A DNA stretch of 64,000 bases from Streptomyces physcomitrii (GTDB taxonomy: Bacteria; Actinomycetota; Actinomycetes; Streptomycetales; Streptomycetaceae): the NCBI RefSeq assembly GCF_012273655.1, contig NZ_JAAWWP010000001.1:682001-746000 (forward strand), given 5' to 3'. The notes under the pieces were generated by a model. That model made no database searches, was not told where the DNA came from, and worked only from the letters and a program-made list of their open reading frames with translations. Shown here piece after piece: positions 1 through 7,710 of the stretch. The translations under genes and the position numbers were made by a program. Position 1 is the first letter of the stretch. Each line of letters begins with the position of its first letter.

Positions 1-788
1 CCTTCTCGCTCCAGCACCGCTTCCTCACCTCCTCCCCGGCGCTCCAACAGGGCATCGGCAAGCTGAAGATGGCGCTCGAACTCGACGCCACCGAGGTGCT
101 CGACTCGCTGTGCCTGCAGATCCAGCACCTGATCCGGCACACCCCGATGCCCGACTCCGTCACCCGCCAGATCATCCAGGCCTTCCCCGCCCCGCTCGCC
201 GCGGGCAGCCGCCTGGTGGTCCGCTCCTCGTCCAACGCCGAGGACCTCCCCGGCTTCTCCGCCGCCGGCGTCTACGACTCCGTCACCACGGTCCGCGGCA
301 CCGAGGAACTCCTCGACGCCGTACGCCAGGTGTGGGCCTCGCTGCTCTCCCCGCGCAGCGTGCGGCTGCGCCACCAGGTCGGCATCTCCCTGGACGACAC
401 GTACATGGGCGTCATCGTCCAGGAGTACGTGCCCGCGGCCCTCGGCGGCGTCCTGGTGACCTGCAACCCCACCCGGCGCGAGGACTTCCGCAACGTCTAC
501 CTCAACTGCTCCCCGGGCTCGCCCGAACAGGTCGTCGAGGGAGCGGTGCTGCCGCAGCAGTACCTCTACAACACGGTCGAGGGCGGCGGGCGCACGGTCG
601 CCCTCGGCTCCTGGAGCGAGGGCCTGCCGGCCGGCACCCGCGCCCGCCTCGCGGACCTGTCCCTCACCGGGCGGCTGCTCCAGTCCCACTTCAGCGCGCC
701 CGAGGTGGACCAGCCGCTGGACATCGAATGGCTGCTCACCGACGAGGGGGACTTCCGCCTGGTTCAGATCCGCCCCTACGCGCTGTGA
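1..788 (+). CDS. PEP synthase/PPDK N-terminal-type ATP-grasp protein (5' truncated by window)
   Basis: The frame is open from base 3, so the start lies upstream of the window. The visible ~261 residues match the ATP/AMP-binding half of pyruvate phosphate dikinase and PEP synthase. They include RSSSNAEDLPGFSAAG, an ATP-grasp signature, a VQEYVPAALGGVLVT stretch, and the usual end IEWLLTDEGDFRLVQIRPY. The protein stops there, so the phosphohistidine and PEP-binding domains of full-length enzymes are absent. It is either a standalone ATP-grasp subunit or an atypical kinase. Its stop overlaps the GTG start of the downstream transporter (GTGA), which implies co-translation. Family assignment is firm; the substrate is not known. 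Confidence 0.8.
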   Translation, partial: FSLQHRFLTSSPALQQGIGKLKMALELDATEVLDSLCLQIQHLIRHTPMPDSVTRQIIQAFPAPLAAGSRLVVRSSSNAEDLPGFSAAGVYDSVTTVRGTEELLDAVRQVWASLLSPRSVRLRHQVGISLDDTYMGVIVQEYVPAALGGVLVTCNPTRREDFRNVYLNCSPGSPEQVVEGAVLPQQYLYNTVEGGGRTVALGSWSEGLPAGTRARLADLSLTGRLLQSHFSAPEVDQPLDIEWLLTDEGDFRLVQIRPYAL

Positions 789-2281
789 GGGCCCGCCTGC
801 CGCTCCCGCGCTCCGCCGCGCGCCCGACGGCCACCACCCTGACCGACACCGCCCGCCGCATCATCCGGCTCAACTACGGCTTCCAGCTCCTCTTCAACCT
901 GCTGTGGTGGATGCCGGTCTTCTACGCCTACCAGAAGGCGGCGGGCCTCTCCGACGGCCAGATCTTCGGCATCCAGAGCATCTACTACGTCGCCTTCTGC
1001 CTCTTCGAGATCCCCACCGGGCTGATCGCCGACCGCATCGGCACCCGCAACTGCCTGCGCGCCGGAGCCGTCGTCATGACGGCGGCCAACCTCGCCCCCG
1101 TCTTCAGCCCCTCCTACACCGGCTTCCTCGTCCACTTCCTCGCCATCGCCGCGGGCCGCTCCCTCACCTCGGGCGCGGCGAGCGCGTACCTGTACGACGG
1201 TCTGCGCGCCGAGAAGTGCGACGAGCACTACCTGAAGGCCGAGGGCACCGCCCGCGCCCTCGGCCTCGCGGCCAAGGTCCTGTGCTGGCCCTTCGTCGGC
1301 CCCCTGATGGCCCTCGCCCACGCGGCCCCCTACGTCCTGAGCGCCGCCAGCGCCGCGGGCTCACTGGCCTGCGCGATCGCGCTGCCGCGGCTGGCCGGGC
1401 CGACGGGGGAGCCGGGCTCCGCGGGAAGTGGCCGTACGGTCAAGTCGGCGTCCGGCAAGGGGAGTTCGGGCGCCGGAGCCCGTGCCGGCGGCGGAAAGGC
1501 GGGTGCCCGGCCCGGGCGGGGCGCCTTCCTGCGGGATGCCGGTACGGCGCTGCGCTGTGTCGCCCGCTCGCCGTGGCTGGCCCTGGTGATGGTGCAGGGC
1601 GTGGCCGTCTTCACGCTCTCCCGGATCTGCCAGGTCAACCTCTTCCAGCCGATCCTGCTCGACCACGGCATCGCCGAGTCCTCGCACGGCGGGGTGCTCG
1701 CCGCCATGACGGTCGCCGAGGCGGTGGGTTCCGCACGCCCTCAGTGGCTGAGCCGCCGTCTCACCCCGGTGGCCTGGGTCTCGATCCTCAGCCTCGCGCT
1801 CGCGGCCACCCTGGCGGGCATCATCCTCGGCGGCCCCTGGACGGTCATCGCCCTGCTCTGCCTGTTCGCCGCCGCCACCGGCTTCGCCTACCCCGTCCAG
1901 CGCAAACTGGTCAACGACGCCGTACCCGCCGACGCCCCCCGCGCCACCCTCCTGTCGGTCGAGTCGATCGTGGACCGCGCGGTCTGCGCCCTGGCAGCCA
2001 TCGCGGTCGGCGCCTACCTCTCCGCCGGCCACCTCGACGCCCTCCTGTGGCACAGCGCCCTGGCGACGGCGGTCCTCCTCGGCGCCTTCCAACTGGTGCT
2101 GCGCAGCGGGGTGTTGAAACGACACCTGGAGGAGAACGGGGGAGGCCCGGAGAGCGCGAAGGCAGGGGTCAGCGCCCAGGCCATGGATGTGGATATGGAC
2201 GACGTACGGCCTGAGGCTGACGTACAGCCGGAGGCCGACGCGGAGTCGGGAGCCGACGCGCAGTCGAAGGCCGGCGTATAG
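785..2281 (+). CDS. MFS transporter
   Basis: A 498-residue polytopic membrane protein. The GTG at 785 was chosen because it overlaps the upstream TGA by 4 nt and gives a short basic N-terminus ahead of the first membrane helix (GFQLLFNLLWWMPVFYAY). The segment FCLFEIPTGLIADRIGTRNCL, a DRxGxR-type loop between helices 2 and 3, is the major facilitator signature. A hydrophilic Gly/Ala/Lys-rich loop (about residues 205-250) separates the two six-helix halves. The C-terminal ~40 residues are an acidic tail with repeated EAD/PEAD motifs. Coupling to the ATP-grasp gene suggests that a product or substrate of that enzyme is exported, but this is inference. Confidence 0.85.
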   Translation: MRARLPLPRSAARPTATTLTDTARRIIRLNYGFQLLFNLLWWMPVFYAYQKAAGLSDGQIFGIQSIYYVAFCLFEIPTGLIADRIGTRNCLRAGAVVMTAANLAPVFSPSYTGFLVHFLAIAAGRSLTSGAASAYLYDGLRAEKCDEHYLKAEGTARALGLAAKVLCWPFVGPLMALAHAAPYVLSAASAAGSLACAIALPRLAGPTGEPGSAGSGRTVKSASGKGSSGAGARAGGGKAGARPGRGAFLRDAGTALRCVARSPWLALVMVQGVAVFTLSRICQVNLFQPILLDHGIAESSHGGVLAAMTVAEAVGSARPQWLSRRLTPVAWVSILSLALAATLAGIILGGPWTVIALLCLFAAATGFAYPVQRKLVNDAVPADAPRATLLSVESIVDRAVCALAAIAVGAYLSAGHLDALLWHSALATAVLLGAFQLVLRSGVLKRHLEENGGGPESAKAGVSAQAMDVDMDDVRPEADVQPEADAESGADAQSKAGV

Positions 2282-2441
2282 AGACCCGCCCGCACCTTGA
2301 TCTCATCTCCAGGGGATCCATGGGGTCCATGGGAGTCCACGGGGGCTATGGGAGTCCATGGGTGCGGGCGTACGGAGGGCGCGGGTCGTGAGGGCGACCC
2401 GCGTCCTTCCGCGTCAACGGGAGCTGAGCAAAGCAACTCCC

Positions 2442-3131
2442 TCAGCGGGGGAGCTGAGCCAGCAACTCGATGACGCGGGCCGGGAGATAGGCGGGCCGGG
2501 AGGGCTGCCCGACCTGGTAGGCCACATAGCCGAGGGCGGCGGCGGCCTCGGTCTCCTCGACCGTCTCGGCCTCGTAGACGAGGCGGCAGCCGCCGGAGTT
2601 CGCCTTGGCCCGCTCCCAGAGCACGGGCGCCGGCTTGCGCTCCGCCTCGGTACGCGGGGTCAGGATCCGGTCCCCGAAGTCGGCCCAGGCGAAGGGCGCC
2701 GAACCCTTCCAGGTCGAGTCGACCTCCTTCTTCAGGACCGCCGCCCGCTCGGCGTCCGTCGAACCCCACTCGGAGGGCACATTGGTGATCAGCCCGACCT
2801 TGATGTGCCGCTCCCGCAACTCGCGCAGGTACTCCGCGGCCCCGGGCAGATAACTCGTACTGTCGTCCTCGCCCGTGTGGACAAGCGTCTCGCCCAGGTC
2901 GAAGTACACCACCGCACACCCTCGCGCGGCCTCAGCGGCCCGCGCCCCGGCGACGGCTCCCTGCGTCCGTTCCTGTGCCTGTTCCCGGGCCTGCTTCTGT
3001 CCTTGCCCCTGCGCCTGTGTCCCGGTGGCCGGAACCGCCGCGCTCGCCGTCGCGGCCAGCGCGGTCGACGCCACTGCGGCACCCAGTGCGAGGCCCATAC
3101 GGAGGAAGCCCCTGGAAGCGGATCTGTTCAT
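2442..3131 (-). CDS. Exported HAD-superfamily-like protein
   Basis: A 229-residue protein. ATG at 3131 was chosen because it begins a classical signal peptide: a basic start (MNRSASRGF), the hydrophobic run MGLALGAAVASTALAA, then an Ala-x-Ala region. An upstream in-frame ATG (3203) would place 24 residues before the signal. After a Gln/Gly-rich linker comes VVYFDLGETLVHT, aligned with HAD motif I (DxDxT/V). The second Asp is Gly here and Glu follows, so classical phosphatase chemistry is doubtful although the Asp nucleophile is present. Later segments (LRERHIKVGLITNVPSEWG, then KPAPVLWERA) resemble HAD motifs II and III. It probably works outside the membrane; its substrate is unknown. Confidence 0.65.
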   Translation of the reverse strand: MNRSASRGFLRMGLALGAAVASTALAATASAAVPATGTQAQGQGQKQAREQAQERTQGAVAGARAAEAARGCAVVYFDLGETLVHTGEDDSTSYLPGAAEYLRELRERHIKVGLITNVPSEWGSTDAERAAVLKKEVDSTWKGSAPFAWADFGDRILTPRTEAERKPAPVLWERAKANSGGCRLVYEAETVEETEAAAALGYVAYQVGQPSRPAYLPARVIELLAQLPR

Positions 3132-3154
3132 GGCGTCGGCGCCCTTCTCCTCGA

Positions 3155-3180
3155 CGCACCGTATGGTGCGAACATGTTCG
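3155..3180. promoter_or_regulatory. Overlapping inverted repeats upstream of the exported HAD gene
   Basis: Two perfect inverted repeats adjoin: CGCACC-GTAT-GGTGCG (3155-3170) and the 12-bp palindrome CGAACATGTTCG (3169-3180). They lie 24-49 bp upstream of the minus-strand start at 3131, a normal place for an operator. The palindrome resembles a LexA half-site pair (GAAC/GTTC), but the spacer is 2 bp rather than 4, so I do not call it an SOS box. Confidence 0.35.
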
Positions 3181-3499
3181 GTGCATGACACATCACCACG
3201 CAAAAACCTCCCACGTGGCCTCGATGCGCCCGGAAGATCTGTCTCCCCGTCACCGCTCTACGCCGCTCTACCCCTCAACACCACAGGTCACTCCGATCCC
3301 CGGGGAACCCGCACATTTCGCGCGGTCGGGGGAGGAGGGGCGGACGTGGCACGGCTCGGCGCGGCGAAGTCCCGCAGGGGCGTGGGTCGTTGGCGCTCCC
3401 GGCGACGAACCGGATAGACCAGATGGAGGGGAAACGGCACTAGAGGAAGGGATGTTGGAGGCAGGCAGGCAGGCAGGCTGGGTCAGGTCAGGGGCCGGG

Positions 3500-3910
3500 T
3501 CAGGAAAGACCGGCCCACTCCGCTTCCCCCGCGTCGTAGCCGCCCTCGGGGGTGAGGAGCCGCTTGACCACCTCGACGAGCTCGCTCGGCTCGAAGGGCT
3601 TGGGTACGAAGGCGTCGATCCCGAACTTCAGATCGCGCTCGACCTCGTACCGGGTACAGGAGGTGACCATCGCGATCGGCAGCTTCCTGGTCCGCGGATC
3701 CGCGTGCAGGCAGGCGGCCGTACTGATCCCGTCCAGCCGGGGCATCACCACATCCAGGGTGACGACATCGGGCCGTACCTCATGCACGACCTCCAGGCAT
3801 TCGGCACCGTCGGACGCGGTCACGACCTCGAAGCCCTCCAGCTCGAGGTTGACCCTGATCAACTGCCGGATCACCTTGTTGTCATCGACAACAAGCACCC
3901 GACCGGACAC
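3500..3910 (-). CDS. Single-domain response regulator (receiver only)
   Basis: A 136-residue CheY-like receiver. GTG at 3910 places the receiver right at the N-terminus (VSGRVLVVDDN). A start 21 codons upstream is possible but adds only a basic, uncharacteristic leader. The acidic pair D9-D10, phospho-acceptor D53 (VTLDVVMPRLDG), T83 (MVTSCTR) and K104 (FVPKPFEP) are all present. No output domain follows; the protein ends in a short acidic tail. It must act through a protein partner or as a phosphate shuttle. No histidine kinase gene is adjacent. Confidence 0.85.
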   Translation of the reverse strand: MSGRVLVVDDNKVIRQLIRVNLELEGFEVVTASDGAECLEVVHEVRPDVVTLDVVMPRLDGISTAACLHADPRTRKLPIAMVTSCTRYEVERDLKFGIDAFVPKPFEPSELVEVVKRLLTPEGGYDAGEAEWAGLS

Positions 3911-4129
3911 GCCTGGCACACATCGAGAGTAGGACGGGCCCCCTCCCCGCGTCCGGGTTTTCCCTTTTTCCACCCGCGAGGGTGCCCCCGACCCCTACGG
4001 CCCCCCTCCACCCCACCCGCTCCGTCGACCCCCGCCCACACCCGCCTCCCCGCCCCACAAAACCCGTTCCTGAGGACCCCCGCGAAGCTGGTAGTGTTCT
4101 ACCCGTCGCCACGCAGAAGCGCAGGCCAC

Positions 4130-4201
4130 GCCCCCGTAGCTCAGGGGATAGAGCAACGGCCTCCGGAGCCGTGTGCGCAGGTTCGAATCCTGCCGGGGGC
4201 A
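4130..4201 (+). tRNA. tRNA-Arg (anticodon CCG)
   Basis: A 72-nt cloverleaf. The acceptor stem GCCCCCG/CGGGGGC is perfect, the D arm contains GCTCAGGGGATAGAGC, the anticodon loop is CTCCGGA (anticodon CCG, reads CGG), and the T loop is GTTCGAATC. The discriminator base is A and CCA is not encoded. From base 4161 (anticodon loop) to its end it doubles as the attachment core for the integrated elements to the right, so the 3' half present now was supplied by the incoming element. A possible -10 box TAGTGT lies at 4092-4097. Confidence 0.95.
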
Positions 4202-4203
4202 CT
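4161..4203. repeat. attL core of the AICE (43-bp direct repeat, copy 1)
   Basis: Starts CTCCGGAGCC in the anticodon loop of tRNA-Arg and ends GGGGGCACT just past the tRNA. The identical 43 bp recur at 22852-22894, and a copy with two C-to-T changes recurs at 26166-26208. Confidence 0.92.
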
Positions 4204-4256
4204 CGCCAGACAGCCAGTAAGAATCACGCGCTGAGCTGGGCGGATGCCGACATGAG

Positions 4257-4289
4257 AGAGCGGGAGTCAGTCTCACTGATTCCCGCTCT
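4257..4289 (+). terminator. Hairpin 54 bp inside attL, likely tRNA terminator
   Basis: AGAGCGGGAGTCAG and CTGATTCCCGCTCT form a 14-bp stem with one G-T-type mismatch around the loop TCTCA, followed by TTTCTCGTT. A homologous hairpin occupies the same position in element 2 (22946-22978). Since the original tRNA terminator was displaced by integration, the element probably supplies this one. Confidence 0.65.
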
Positions 4290-4310
4290 TTCTCGTTGTC
4301 TCTCACTGTT

Positions 4311-4330
4311 CGCGACGCACCTCCGACACA
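4311..4330 (+). repeat. Candidate integrase arm-type site, left end of AICE
   Basis: CGCGACGCACCTCCGACACA lies 107 bp inside the attL core. A copy with one difference lies 75 bp inside attR (22757-22776). Arm-site function is inferred from position and repetition. Confidence 0.5.
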
Positions 4331-4421
4331 GGCTCGACTCCGTCTGAGGGAGACGTGAGCTGCCCACTGTCCGTCTGTCCGTGCCTTCGTGTAGCGTCCG
4401 AGGGCCGGTTGAGGGTAGGGG

Positions 4422-5018
4422 GTGCCGGTGATCGACTTCACTGTTCAAGCGAATGGACAGGACTACTTCCTCGCGCCTGGCAGGTACCAGGTCGACGGTG
4501 ACGAAGCCCGTGCACTGCTGGTCGACAGCGAGCGCTTCACAGGCTCTACGACTCGCGAGCAGATCTGGAACGGCTTCGAGCTCTACATGGGGCACTTCTT
4601 CCGCCTGGATGAGCACTTCAGTGAGACGCTGAAGGGGGAGTCGCTCGTGCACTGCGTGTGGCTCGGAGGCAGCTTCGTCAGCTCTCGACTCAATCCCAGG
4701 AACGCTGATCTCACCGTCTTCGTCAACGATGCAGCCGCGCAAGCGATCAAGGGAAAGCCTCGGTCGGGGTGGATGACCAAGGCGTTCACACGGATACACA
4801 CTGAGAGGGAGTACCTGCTCTCAGCTCTTGAGGTGCGCTACCACCCCATCAGCTCCGTTTTTGACCTTGACGTGCTTGAGCATCCACAGCTTGAGTACTT
4901 GCGTCAGCGCGGAGCATGGGATGACTGGTGGCAGCGTTGCAGACCTGCCGGCCAGAAGGATGCGCCTACGCTGGAGAGTGCAGTTCCCAAGCGAGGCTAC
5001 TTGGAGGTGACGCTGTGA
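4422..5018 (+). CDS. Nucleotidyltransferase-fold-like protein (DUF6932-like)
   Basis: 198 residues from GTG 4422 (a second in-frame GTG lies at 4428). The segment VWLGGSFVSSRLNPRNADLTVF resembles the GSF(V/A)-S/T...P-x-D-x-D core of minimal nucleotidyltransferases and of DUF6932 proteins, preceded by the LAPGRYQ..DE element typical of that family. The D-x-D is imperfect here (A-D-L-T), so catalysis is uncertain. The downstream partner starts 4 nt before this gene ends (GTGA). G+C is clearly lower than in the flanking conjugation genes, which suggests separate acquisition. A cargo role, defence or toxin-antitoxin-like, is inferred from the two-gene layout and its position between attL and int. 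Confidence 0.5.
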   Translation: MPVIDFTVQANGQDYFLAPGRYQVDGDEARALLVDSERFTGSTTREQIWNGFELYMGHFFRLDEHFSETLKGESLVHCVWLGGSFVSSRLNPRNADLTVFVNDAAAQAIKGKPRSGWMTKAFTRIHTEREYLLSALEVRYHPISSVFDLDVLEHPQLEYLRQRGAWDDWWQRCRPAGQKDAPTLESAVPKRGYLEVTL

Positions 5019-6013
5019 CCACGAGTTGGCGGCGGCGCGTCTTGGAGAGTCATCGCGCCGACTTGGACCAGTGGCTTGAGCACGAGGACTCCGCAGAGCA
5101 GGACGAAGACACTGTCGACTCGGAGCAACGAGCCGAATGGCTGTCTTCCGTGCAGCGGTGGGACCCGAAAGCCCGCCTCCGTGAGGAACTAACCATCCGG
5201 CTAACTGGAGACGAGGCGGGCAGGGGCGGCCTCAGGTTTTCCGTTGGCAACGCCCTGCTTAAGCCCCTCCAAGACGGAGTCACAGCATCGACTGACGAAG
5301 ATGTGGAGCTTGAACTCGTCGGCATCTCGTCAGGCAGTACCGTCCTACATGTGCGCCCTGCAACGAGAAAAGCACACTCCGAAGAGGAATTGACGGATGG
5401 CGGGGATCCAACAGAAGACAACAATGCCGAGGTAGCAGAACAGGCTATCAGCGTATTGTTTGACGCTGTAAAAACGGTCGAGGCTAGAGAAGATGTCACC
5501 GAGTGGACGCCTATGCTCTCCAGTCTTTCAAAGCTGGTGAGCGCGCTTGACCGCTTCGATCTAGCCGTGCAGTTGCGCTGGTTCTCAGGCGATGGCTCTG
5601 TCCACAGCTCAGCCCTCACCGAAACAGGCAAGCAGTACGTCCGCGAGCTTCGGAAAACACATGCTGAAGCATTCGCACGCGTACGACGCAACATCTCAGG
5701 GCGCGTCACTGAAATGAAGCTTTCAGGTGTGGCCGTGATCAAGCCGCCATCCAGCCCAGCCGTAGCATTGAAGTTTGAGCCCGGCCAGATCACCGAGGTT
5801 CCGTGGAAATTGGGCGACGACGTTCATCTAGTCGTTGAGGAACGCCGCAGACTCACCCGTGACGGAGGGCGAACTGTAACTGAGTACGTTTTCCTGGGTA
5901 CGCATGGGGATAACGACGAGATGGAACTGTTCTATCCGCAGGATGTTTTCCCCCTTGACGCCCCAATCCGTCTCCGGCGCGAGATCGAACCGGGAGAACA
6001 GGAAACTGAATAG
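5015..6013 (+). CDS. Partner of the nucleotidyltransferase-like protein, unknown function
   Basis: 332 residues from GTG 5015, which overlaps the preceding stop (GTGA). I recognise no catalytic domain. Visible features are an acidic N-terminus (about 20-45), a beta-rich section with the element ELVGISSGSTVLHV (about 110), an acidic linker (EEELTDGGDPTEDNNAE), a helical middle (VAEQAISVLFDAVKTVEAR; LSSLSKLVSALDRFDL), and a beta-rich C-terminus (VALKFEPGQITEVPWKL; VTEYVFLG). No membrane segments or signal peptide. The fixed tandem with a degenerate nucleotidyltransferase suggests a complex or toxin/neutraliser pair; this is inference. Confidence 0.5.
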   Translation: MTTSWRRRVLESHRADLDQWLEHEDSAEQDEDTVDSEQRAEWLSSVQRWDPKARLREELTIRLTGDEAGRGGLRFSVGNALLKPLQDGVTASTDEDVELELVGISSGSTVLHVRPATRKAHSEEELTDGGDPTEDNNAEVAEQAISVLFDAVKTVEAREDVTEWTPMLSSLSKLVSALDRFDLAVQLRWFSGDGSVHSSALTETGKQYVRELRKTHAEAFARVRRNISGRVTEMKLSGVAVIKPPSSPAVALKFEPGQITEVPWKLGDDVHLVVEERRRLTRDGGRTVTEYVFLGTHGDNDEMELFYPQDVFPLDAPIRLRREIEPGEQETE

Positions 6014-6022
6014 CAGAGGCAT

Positions 6023-6057
6023 CAGCGGGCCGTCAGAAAAAACCTGACGGCCCGCTG
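6023..6057. terminator. Bidirectional terminator between convergent cargo and integrase genes
   Basis: CAGCGGGCCGTCAG / CTGACGGCCCGCTG is a perfect 14-bp stem around the 7-nt A-rich loop AAAAAAC. It lies between the stop of the plus-strand cargo pair (6013) and the stop of int (6062). Confidence 0.85.
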
Positions 6058-6061
6058 TCAT

Positions 6062-7519
6062 TCAATCTCCCTCTTCTTGCATGGCGAGTTCAATCCTCAC
6101 GTTCGAAAGTTCCTCGTGCCCGTCAACGCAGCCGTGGTACCGGCGATGGATCACTTCCGGGGAGTTTCCGACCCGGCGGGCAACCTCTGCGATAGGCACC
6201 CCAGCGTTCAGCCAGCGCGTGATGCAGGCGTGCCGCAGGTCATACGGGCGTCCGGCCAACAGCGAATCGACACGCTCCGGCGGGAGCGCGTACTTCCGCG
6301 CTTCCTCCCACACCCGCCAGTAGGTGGATGAGCCGACCACTCCTCCGCGCTCATTGCCGAACACGCGCCGCTCCTTCGCTGTCCCGAACTCATTCAGGTG
6401 CGCCCGGAGGATCGCAACCAGGGTGGGCGGGATGGGGACCGGGCGGTCGGTAGATGCTTCGCGCCCCTTCAAGCCCCGGCGGTCGTGTCGCTCTCCAGAG
6501 TCGGTCCACTGCTTGCCTGAGACGGGGCGTGTCTCCCGCAACGTCAGTGTGCCCCAGCCATTCTCTGGCAGGTGGCAGTCAGACAGTCGTAGTCCGACCG
6601 CCTCAGCGGGCCGGAGTCCCGCGTAGTACAGGACCGCGTAGAAGGCCACCAGGCGCCGCCCACGGCAGCGATCCCAGGAACCGACGTAGGAGACGGACGT
6701 GAGCAACTGCCGAGCCTGTACGGCGTTCACCAGGACGCGCGGGTCTACCACGTCGTTGGAGCCGACGCGCTTCCGGCGGGTCCGCTGAAGCGGGTTCTCT
6801 GGGAGCTTCCCCGTGGCCACTGCGTGTTCGAGAGCGGCGTTCAGGGCGCGACGGCGCCGCTTGTACGTGTCGCCCGCAGCGGGGGTGCCGTCCAGCTTGT
6901 AGCTGACGCGGTACAGCACACCCTCGAACACCTCAGCGTCGGAGACATCGCCCAACGGCCGGTCGGCCGTCGTGATCCAGTCATACGCGGCCTTGAGTTC
7001 GGCCGGCGGATCCTCCCCCTCGTTCGCGGGCACTATTCCCCACCGGAAGGCCAACCGAAGGAACTCATCCTCGGGGGCGCCGTCCCCGCGCTTCACCATG
7101 GCGAGCGTCACGGCCGCGAGACCATCAGCCATGCCCTCACGACTCTTGGCCGCACTCGTGCGCCACCGCCCGGCCACGTACTTCCGGCAGAACTCGAACC
7201 ACCTCAACGGCGGTTCAGCGTCCGCCGCCTCGGCGGCTTCGGCAGCTGCGCGCACCTCGGACTCAGGCAGCCCCGATTCGATCTCGAACGCTTCACCACG
7301 CCGGTTCATGGCCTGCCACAACTCAGACCGACGGCTCTCCGCAAGAGCCGACGTGGTGAACGTGTCTCCGTGCACTTGCCCTGCGACCACCCACCGGAGG
7401 CGCCACGGGCGGGACTTACGGCCTGTCTTCGACACCTTCCACAGCTTGACGTCGAAGGAGTAGCCCGGCCGGGCTGACCCGCGAGGGCGCCCGGCAGGGG
7501 TGTCGTTCTCGGTGCTCAC
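6062..7519 (-). CDS. int: Tyrosine site-specific integrase
   Basis: 485 residues from GTG 7519, chosen because it overlaps the excisionase stop (GTGA). The N-terminal ~110 residues are an arm/AP2-like region (RPWRLRWVVAGQ), followed by a core-binding domain and a C-terminal catalytic domain. Catalytic residues visible are R303 (YYAGLRPAEAVGL), R429-H430 in YDLRHACITRWL (first His of the usual HxxR replaced by Tyr, as I recall for this AICE family), and Y461 (PEVIHRRYHGC). It should recombine the element attP with the 3' end of tRNA-Arg(CCG). It is the last gene of the long minus-strand operon. A C-terminal fragment of a close relative survives at 24811-24951. Confidence 0.95.
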   Translation of the reverse strand: MSTENDTPAGRPRGSARPGYSFDVKLWKVSKTGRKSRPWRLRWVVAGQVHGDTFTTSALAESRRSELWQAMNRRGEAFEIESGLPESEVRAAAEAAEAADAEPPLRWFEFCRKYVAGRWRTSAAKSREGMADGLAAVTLAMVKRGDGAPEDEFLRLAFRWGIVPANEGEDPPAELKAAYDWITTADRPLGDVSDAEVFEGVLYRVSYKLDGTPAAGDTYKRRRRALNAALEHAVATGKLPENPLQRTRRKRVGSNDVVDPRVLVNAVQARQLLTSVSYVGSWDRCRGRRLVAFYAVLYYAGLRPAEAVGLRLSDCHLPENGWGTLTLRETRPVSGKQWTDSGERHDRRGLKGREASTDRPVPIPPTLVAILRAHLNEFGTAKERRVFGNERGGVVGSSTYWRVWEEARKYALPPERVDSLLAGRPYDLRHACITRWLNAGVPIAEVARRVGNSPEVIHRRYHGCVDGHEELSNVRIELAMQEEGD

Positions 7520-7710
7520 GCAGCGTCCTCCCGCTCCGCAAGCCAACGCTCGTATTCCGACCGCCGGATCCGCACGTCGCCGTTCGGGAGCTTGATCGAG
7601 CGGGGCCCCTTCCCGAGCTGGCGCCACCGGTAGAAGGTCGACGGGGCAACCTTCAGATCATCGATGATCTCCTTGACGGTCATCTTTTCGTCCCGCGTAC
7701 GGGCGCTCAT
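7516..7710 (-). CDS. xis: Excisionase, MerR/Xis-type helix-turn-helix
   Basis: 64 residues. The segment VKEIIDDLKVAPSTFYRWRQ followed by IRRSEYERWLAER is the helix_turn_helix_17 form of AICE excisionases: a winged helix whose end carries a basic anchoring helix. ATG at 7710 overlaps the upstream stop (ATGA), and its stop overlaps int (GTGA). It should bend the att arms and direct Int towards excision. The coupled xis-int order means both are made from the transfer/replication transcript. Confidence 0.88.
   Translation of the reverse strand: MSARTRDEKMTVKEIIDDLKVAPSTFYRWRQLGKGPRSIKLPNGDVRIRRSEYERWLAEREDAA

Noticed and set aside
1361..2125. Open frames antisense to the MFS gene and similar long frames opposite lysA, hom, rho and prfA
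   Set aside because: Same codon-bias artefact; compositions rich in Arg, Gly and Asp repeats without ribosome-binding sites.
3169..3180. LexA/SOS box at CGAACATGTTCG
   Set aside because: Actinobacterial LexA sites have GAAC-N4-GTTC; the spacer here is 2 bp.
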